From Saussurea involucrata (lineage: Eukaryota > Streptophyta > Magnoliopsida > Asterales > Asteraceae), in contig CM066313.1 of NCBI GenBank assembly GCA_033807775.1, positions 61,364,484 to 61,428,483 of the forward strand: a stretch of 64,000 bases of DNA. Direction: 5' to 3'. The notes under the pieces were generated by a model. The model saw only the letters and a program-made list of their open reading frames with translations, did not search any database and had not been told where the DNA came from. The position numbers and the translations under genes were made by a program. Positions within the stretch are counted from its first letter, which is position 1, and each line of letters starts with the position of its first letter. Of the stretch, positions 58,025-64,000 are shown in pieces.

Positions 58025-59104
58025 GAAGATCAGCCGAAGGAAAAAGACAAGGGTAAAGAGATTATGACAGAAGAACCGCAGAAGAAAAAGCCCAAGCATC
58101 AACCTTCCATAGAAAAACTGATGAAGAGCTCTTTCGATGCGTATAAGACACCAAATCCTGAAGAAGAAGACTGGGCTTTCGGCGCTACACCTCTGTCAAA
58201 TATTCCTGTTCTGGATCCAAAGGGTACACCAACAGAGGATCGAGTAGCAGAAGTCAAGAACCAATTAGACTCTCTGCACAGAACCATACCTCAACCACCA
58301 CCACCACAAATGGAAGAGGTGGTATATAGGTACTTATACAGCAGAATGGGCATAATGGATCAATCAGAACCAACCATTCAAGACCCTGACTTCCGTGCTG
58401 ACCTCGAAAACCTATTCACCAGAACAAAACCCAAGCCTAAACACGAAGTCTTCTCAACATCCAAGATCATCAAAGTCATCTATTGTAAGTTCTCCAAAAC
58501 CAGAACCTGGCCTAAACTCTCTTACAACATCTACAAGGTCAAAAGAGAGGACAGATCAGAGAACCAATTTGCAGATGCAGATCTTAGGAATCTCAATCCT
58601 TATGATATACCTGATCTTCTGGAATGGACGAAAGAGAACTTCACAACCGACGAAGTTCGCAGAGCCTACAGGGTGATTAGATAGGCCATACGCGAAAAGC
58701 TTATTCTATACAGCATGGTAGATTTCCAATTGGCTCGAGATCTTGGAGTAAAAAGCTTAAACGTTCAACCACCAGAAGACTACTGCCCTCCCTCTGCTAC
58801 ACCAAGCTCATTCATCACAAATCCAAGGGTCGGGTTAGTATTTCTATATCCTTCTCGTAAATCAAAGTTGTTCGTAGAGATGGACTGTCAGAAGTACGCG
58901 ATAAGTACTCTGACAGAGTTCAGAGCGATCCTAGTAGAACACGAAGGAACAGAGCTAATGAATCAAAGTCTTGCCGATATACTGATAGAGGTTATCGATG
59001 AAACAATCAACTTCAGAAAACTCTGCATCTGTTTCTATCATGAGCTCATACTAGAAGGACTCGACCGCAGAAGTTTCAATGACTTCACGGATGCCAATGT
59101 CTGA
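58025..59104 (+). pseudogene. Copia post-pol ORF, C-terminal part
   Basis: It is in the same frame as the central part, with one in-frame TAG at 58682. A Lys-rich segment (EEPQKKKPKHQPSIEKLMK) leads to a more ordered-looking region (MEEVVYRYLYSRMGIMDQ, FSTSKIIKVIYCKFSKTRTW, YDIPDLLEWTKENF). The final segment is VGLVFLYPSRKSKLFVEMDC, LTEFRAILVEHEG and FYHELILEGLDRRSF, ending with TGA at 59102. No known domain is recognised. Counting all three parts, the original protein was about 1500 residues. Confidence 0.7.
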
Positions 59105-59245
59105 GTCAGTCAAACAAAACCTCTGTAGTTTTTTTTTCTTTTCAATACAATCAAGTGTAAATGCCTCTGGCATAATCAAATGTGAAAAGAAAAATGTTCT
59201 TGTACTTAGAAAATCCGTGAACTTTCAAATTTTTAATTTTCACTA

Positions 59246-59258
59246 CTTAGGGGGAGAT
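59246..59258 (+). other. Copia polypurine tract
   Basis: CTTAGGGGGAGAT directly precedes the 3' LTR. The short 3' untranslated region 59105-59245 holds no gene. Confidence 0.85.
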
Positions 59259-59981
59259 TGTTAGCTCCAATCTTTCTGTTTGTGAAAGTAGTGAAAATAG
59301 TCTAAGTACAGAAGTAACCCACAGAGGCTCTGCAGAAGATCTCAAGAATACCGAAGGCAAGAATCTGCAGAAGTACTTCTCACAGAGGACCGAGCTGCAT
59401 AACCTCTGTCATCCTTGATAGAGCCTCTGCGGTTTATACTGAAGACTTAGAAGATTTACAAATATCTTTCTACTGTTCCAGGATCCGTTCATCCACTTGT
59501 TCCAGGTGTGCCCTACATCAACTACACGTGTCAAACTTTGATAGGGCTCTGTCAGAATTGGAACATGCGCATTAAATGAACATCGTACCTGCTACTATTC
59601 ATACGATCCTGTCTACTGTAGATTAGTCCTTATTGTCTAAAGTATGTCCCCTTTAGAAGTAGTATAAATAGAAGACTCATGTTGAGTTCTTCTATTAAGC
59701 TTAATACCACGAAAATACACATATATCATTAAGCTTTGCTCTTCACACACACACCATTAACTGCATATTTCTTGTTAATCCTTTAAAGTTCTTGGTGTTC
59801 TTAATATATATCAAATACAGTAATCTTGGAGATACTCATCTGTTCTTACATACTGTTTATTTGATATTGTGTGTTTTTCTACCTTTACATTATCTTTCAG
59901 TTCTTAAATTCGCTTCCGCACCATATCTAAATCTGAACTAACTGAAAGTTAAGATCATTGTTAAGAAAATAGGAACCAACA
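59259..59981 (+). repeat. Copia 3' LTR (723 bp)
   Basis: It runs TGTTAGCTCC...GGAACCAACA, with a TATA box at 59663-59670. The target duplication ATACA follows at 59982-59986. Confidence 0.92.
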
Positions 59982-59986
59982 ATACA

Positions 59987-60492
59987 ACTATTAAACCTCA
60001 CTCGACGTATTCCAGCCAGCCCTAATCCAGTGGCTCTCAGAGTCGAGAGTCGACTTGCGCACAAACGCATACCTAGTTTTCCACTTACGACCGTTCACAG
60101 CGGTCTGTAAATCCAAGGTTTTATCGCCTTTATACCTAGAAAACAAGCTATAACAGTGACATTTATCTCTCTTGACTTGGTAGGCTAAGAGAAGATCGCG
60201 CACGTTCATGGGAGATTCCCATTTTTCAGAGAGGCGTTCAATCACTTGTATCACCCTCCAAAATTGGGGCATTAATTGAGCTGGCGACAAATCTAACATG
60301 GTCCTGAAGGCCTTGGCTAAAGGCGAGTAGGGCCATTCAAATCCTATCTTAAAAGGATATTCATAGATAACTACGAACCTATCGGAGCATAAATCAGGTC
60401 GAGTCTGACCTGCTTTAATCAATGTTATCCCCGTAGGGATTTTGGCTAGACTCCTAAGATCGTCAAGATCTTCAATAGAACTAACAGGTCCT
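59987..60492 (-). pseudogene. Antisense gene of Tat element 2, first exon
   Basis: On the minus strand it matches exon 1 of the gene at 4332-4830: IKAGQTRPDLCSDRFVVIYE, SPLAKAFRTMLDLSPAQLM, and LLAYQVKRDKCHCYSLFSRYK. The start codon is ATA instead of ATG at 60492. The codon that is TAA in copy 1 is GAA here, so this exon is open. The exon ends near 59995 and the Copia insertion lies in the following intron, with the rest of the gene at 7748-8575. Confidence 0.85.
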
Positions 60493-60996
60493 GTCGATAT
60501 TTCTAAAACCTAATAAGTTTCTCAAAGATTTCTAAACGGACTTGAGAAGATTAGAGAAATCGTACCTTATATAGGTGCCTAACCTTCAAAATATCTAAAC
60601 CAATCGAAGATCTTTCGCATGTTTAGAAAAGATTCGGCGACGAACAAGCAAGTGAATCCAGAAAAATCTCTCCTAAAAAAGCTCTTCAAAATCGTAAAAG
60701 GAAAGGATCTATCGAGGTCTCTATTTATATAAATGATCGTGTCAGAACGAATCCCTCGATGATAAACACGAGTCCTCGTCTTTTCATATGACCCACGGAT
60801 CGCAGACACCCGGCGGATACAACTGTTTTGCACGATTATGCGTCAGCATGACGTCACGATTATGTCCCATTTTCGACTTCCCATTCGGTTAGAATTGGAC
60901 CAATCCAATTCCAAGGTAACTGAAAGGATTTTTTACACGCGTCAATGGAAAAATTTAAAAAACTTTTGAAATTTGAATTTGTCACTCCACTTATTC
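60493..60996 (-). other. Upstream region of the antisense gene copy 2, with conserved TATA box
   Basis: It is homologous to 3840-4331. A TATA-like box (TTTATATAAAT region, 60724-60734) corresponds to that at 4103-4113. No coding sequence is supported here. Confidence 0.6.
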
Positions 60997-61013
60997 AAAT
61001 TTTGGGGGCAAAC
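60997..61013 (+). other. Polypurine tract of Tat element 2
   Basis: AAATTTTGGGGGCAAAC immediately precedes the plus-oriented LTR. It is identical to the tract of element 1 at 3823-3839 on the other strand. Confidence 0.85.
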
Positions 61014-61816
61014 TGTTTGGGTAAAAATCCACCAGCCTCGACCACGACCAAGACGTTAAAGACATTTATTACACTCCTCTTGTAACAGAGTTAAATCATC
61101 AAACACTTTGTCCTTGGACCAAAGCTATGGGCGAAAGTACCTCTCGACACTCGACCGACGTGTGGAAATACACGACCTCGACTGACTAACATGCGACACT
61201 TTTGTTATGTTTTTCATCGTTTAATGCAGGTCAAACTTCATTTATGATCAACGGCTATAACCGACGAGGTAAGTTATGAGCATTCAAATCTGCAAACCGT
61301 TACGATAGTTACATGAAGCATTCATGAAGCCATTAAACACACTCGAAGACTATAAATACAAGGACAAAGCTATCATTTGCAGACAATCTATCATCACCGA
61401 ACTCCAGAAGCACACTGCGTACTCAAGAACATCTGAAGCAAAGGAATTTCTCTCTAGTGATCGCTCTCGACACACGACTCATACTCTCGACCTACAGTCT
61501 TAGCACACGACACACTAGTTTTACATTCGATACACTTGTTATTTTCACATTTCAAGTCATTTGTATTGTAATCATTGCACGATCGACACCTGAAACAAAG
61601 GACTTCGCCCCAGTTTGGCGACCATAGTGCAGCGACGACTTCCATAGTCGTCCGCGGGTTTTTTCCTCGTTGAGGTTTTTCCCGCGTCATCAAAATCTCT
61701 GTCTCTTTACAATTTTTTGTCTTTGTCGCACGCTTTGTCTAAAGATTCCTTTCTTTAGTTGTTAAGCTCCACAATCAACCTTAAGTTATCCTTCTGGGCG
61801 ATTTTTGGCATTAACA
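61014..61816 (+). repeat. 3' LTR of Tat element 2 (803 bp), inverted relative to element 1
   Basis: It runs TGTTTGGGTAAAAATCC...GGCATTAACA with a TATA box at 61351-61358. It is homologous along its whole length to 3022-3822 and 63361-64000 in reverse orientation. Its end abuts element-1 gag sequence directly at 61817. No partner 5' LTR and no target duplication are visible. Confidence 0.88.
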
Positions 61817-63260
61817 GTCGCATGGGCGGTTTTCAGCGCTTCGACCAAGTCCTTAGTAGACCCTTTGAATCCATAGGAGGATATCTTAGGGTACTGAGGG
61901 AATTTGGTCGCGGTCCTGGATTCCGCTTTTGTCTTGAACCGGACGTTCGAAATTTGGCGCGCGAGCTCTGGCCTGGATACTGCCTTTGTCTTGAACTCTG
62001 GCTTCTTCACACCTAACGACCTCTTGTCGTCGGTATGCTTGCGACGAAAGGCAGCATCGTCCTCCACCCTTATATACGCTAGGGTTCAAGCTCGAACATC
62101 TTCGAAATTCTCTGGGGGATACTTGGTCAAATCTGTATACAAACCTGAACTGTCGTCCAGACCACGCTTGTAAGCTTCGATCGCGGTCTTGACGTCACAA
62201 TTGAGGATACTGATCATCTATGCGTTGAACCTGTTGAAATAACTTCAGATACATTCATTAGCTTTCTGCACGACATAATACAGGTCACTGGTCTGCTTCT
62301 CCATCTTGCGACTGCTGGCGAACTGCTGGGAGAATTGATTGACCAACTCAGCGAATGACCCGATGGATTAGGGTTTGAGATTGATCAACCATTAAAGGGC
62401 AAGACCAGTGAGAGTTGCCACAAAACTCTTGCACATGCATACTTCTTGATACATATGTGGGATCGAGACCGTCCACATGAGCTGCTTATACTGCGCGATG
62501 TGCTCCGTCGTATCGGTCACCCCCGAATACTTGGGTGTGAAGGCGGGGATATTGAATTTCTTCAGGACGTCGACCGTCGCAATCTTGTTGATGAAAGGCG
62601 ACGCTTGGAATCCTGAGCGAGGTTCGACGTCGATGGATACGGCTGCCCCAGGTAGCTTAGCGAGCAGGGACAGGACACGCTAGTTCTGATCTCTAGCATT
62701 TTCAACCGCTGGGTGATGGGGTCACTAGGATCGGGATTTGTACCTGCCATAGGGTCGATTCCTGAACTAGTGCCATTGCCATACGACGAACCATTGGCGT
62801 CCCTGTTGAAAGGGATTGAATATGGCTGTGACCCATTCTGAAACGGCTACGATCCATTCGGAAACGGCTGTGATCCATTCGGAAACGGCTGCGATCCATT
62901 ATTCATGGGTGGCGGTCTCAGATGCTGAGGAGGAACCATCCCGAACTGGGGATTTGGATTGAACGCCCCTGGTTGCTGATTTTGCATGAATGGACCTGGA
63001 TGCTGATTTTGACCGAATGGTCCTGGTCTTGGATTCTGCATGAAAGGAGCGGACCTTGGATTTTTCCCGTGTGATCCTTGACCGGGATTCTAAACGAATG
63101 GTCTAGGACCGCTCTGAGGTCCGAAGGGATTTCTTAGCCGCGCGATTTCTTCAGTTGCTCTTCCACTTTGCTCAGCCATGGTATTGATTTGATTCCGCAT
63201 AACTTCTAACTCCTGATACATCCAGGCAATGACATGCTCTTGATTTCCTGGGGCTGCCAT
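61817..63260 (-). pseudogene. gag of Tat element 1
   Basis: It starts MAAPGNQEHVIAWMYQELEV at 63260, followed by an Asn/Pro/Gly-rich region with GSQPFPNGS-type repeats (62850-63060). The Retrotrans_gag domain (62170-62690) is readable in pieces: SPFINKIATVDVLKKFNIPA, YSGVTDTTEHIAQYKQLMW, QVCMCKSF-like and FAELVNQFSQQFASSRK. A basic tail follows, KSKTAHAT-like, ending at the inverted LTR (61817). Several TAA/TAG codons and frameshifts break it. The last part of gag is missing; protease resumes only at 7748. Confidence 0.82.
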
Positions 63261-63342
63261 TTTCCTGAAACAGAAAACAAAAGAGACCCCAAAAACCATT
63301 AGTAGGACGCACGTTTGTCAAAAAATTTCTCTAGATGGGGCC

Positions 63343-63357
63343 CCACGGTGGGCGCCA
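63343..63357 (-). other. Primer-binding site of Tat element 1
   Basis: The minus strand reads TGGCGCCCACCGTGG, 3 nt inside the LTR end. The TTTGGCGCCCACCGTGGGGC context is characteristic of many plant Tat/Athila-type Gypsy elements. Confidence 0.85.
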
Positions 63358-63360
63358 AAC

Positions 63361-64000
63361 TGTTAATGCCAAAAATCGTCCAGAAGGATAACTTAAGGTT
63401 GATTGTGGAGCTTAACAACTAAAGAAAGGAATTTTACGACAAAGCGTGCGACAAGGACAAAAAATTGTAAAGAGACAGAGAATTTTGGTGACGCGAGAAA
63501 AACCTCTATGAGGAAAAAACCCGCGGACGACTGTGGAAGTCGTCGCTGTACTATGATCGCCAAACAGGGGCGATGTCCTTTGTTTCAGGTGTCGATCGTA
63601 CAATGATTACAATACAAATGACTTGAAATGTAAAAATAACAACTGTATCGAGTGTAAAATAAGTGTGTCGTGTGCTAAGACTGCTGGTCGAGAGTGTAAG
63701 TCGTGCGTCGAGAGCGATCACTTGAGAGAAATTCCTTTGCTTCGGATGTCCTTGAGTACGCAGTGTCCTTCTAGAATTCGATGGTGATAGATGCCCCACA
63801 AATGATAGCTTTGTCCTTGTATTTATAGTCTTCGAGTGCTTTAATTGATTCGTTGAATACTTCATGTAACTATCGTAACGGTTTGCTGACTTTAATGCTC
63901 ATAACTTACCTCGTCGGTTATAGCCGTTGATCATAAATGAAGTTTGACCTACATTAAACGATGAAAACATAACAGAAATGTCGCATGTTAGTCAGTCGAG
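63361..64000 (-). repeat. 5' LTR of Tat element 1, cut by the window end
   Basis: It begins TGTTAATGCCAAAAATCG. A TATA box (minus) is at 63820-63827. By comparison with 3022-3822 about 160 bp remain outside the window. Confidence 0.88.

Larger units (their letters stand above)
8627..59981 (+). mobile_element. Sirevirus-like Ty1/Copia retrotransposon, 51 kb with nested insertions
   Basis: The boundaries are LTRs 8627-9350 and 59259-59981 flanked by ATACA. Order: LTR, Met-type PBS, gag with two zinc knuckles, protease, integrase, RT, then a long extra ORF and a polypurine tract. Integrase before RT defines Copia. The PBS, the coiled-coil gag extension and the large post-pol ORF suggest the Sirevirus lineage (inferred). 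Two insertions interrupt RT: 14940-42904 (with TSD) and 43317-54444 (with deletion). RNase H is missing. The host site is an intron of the Tat antisense gene. The element is not autonomous. Confidence 0.9.

Noticed and set aside
54487..59104. Post-pol Copia ORF as a classical retroviral-type envelope gene
   Set aside because: No signal peptide, transmembrane helix or cleavage site could be seen. Only its position recalls env-like ORFs of Sireviruses.
1..64000. Host genes, tRNA or rRNA genes
   Set aside because: No reading frame outside transposon proteins (except the short captured exon pair) shows recognisable host similarity, and no tRNA or rRNA sequence was noticed. A dedicated scan was not possible.

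Overview
The window is eukaryotic plant DNA made almost entirely of transposable elements nested inside one another. I see no intact host gene, rRNA, tRNA or CRISPR array. Spliceosomal introns, plant-type Ty3/Gypsy (Tat and Tekay-like), Ty1/Copia (Sirevirus-like) and Helitron coding regions all point to a flowering plant. An Asteraceae-like eudicot is my weak guess from the general look of the gag and pol proteins.

Outer shell (1-8626 and 59982-64000): relics of Tat-lineage Gypsy elements. A decayed pol (RNase H and integrase, minus strand, 1-1419) is cut by an LTR with its polypurine tract (1420-2790). That sequence is in turn cut by a second minus-strand Tat element whose 3' LTR is 3022-3822. 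Its PBS, gag and 5' LTR lie at the far right (61817-64000, LTR running off the window). This element carries an intron-containing antisense gene (plus strand, 4332-6412) with its own TATA box. Its pol is reduced to a protease and a sliver of RNase H. Its gag-protease interval is split by a plus-strand fragment of a sister element: a second antisense-gene copy plus a 3' LTR at 61014-61816.

Copia (8627-59981, plus): a Sirevirus-like element with 724/723-bp LTRs, target-site duplication (TSD) ATACA and a Met-type PBS inserted into an intron of that second antisense gene. It has gag, protease, integrase, split RT and a long post-pol ORF of unknown function. Nested insertions stretch it to 51 kb.

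Inside the Copia RT: a minus-strand Tekay-like chromovirus (14940-42904, TSD GCAGC, ~2.97-kb LTRs). Its 3' LTR holds a 13.4-kb Helitron (17689-31050) whose insertion point is proved by the uninterrupted partner LTR. The Helitron encodes a broken Rep-helicase and an RPA-like gene, and it carries a tandem-repeat region built partly from what looks like a captured inositol-polyphosphate 5-phosphatase exon. The Tekay protease holds a 3.1-kb non-coding LTR element (34491-37631, TSD GCTTC) with an abnormal, extended LTR tip.

Also inside the Copia RT: a tandem array of a gag-only LTR element (43317-54444; four LTRs, three gag copies). A deletion removed the end of the last LTR together with the rest of the Copia RT and its RNase H.

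Inferred order of events: Tat relics first, then Copia, then Tekay and the gag-only array, then the Helitron and the small LTR element. By-eye LTR divergences (Tat LTRs most diverged, Copia about 2%, Tekay about 1-2%) fit this order. Most nonsense codons in the Tekay and Copia genes are C-to-T type, as expected of methylated, silenced DNA.
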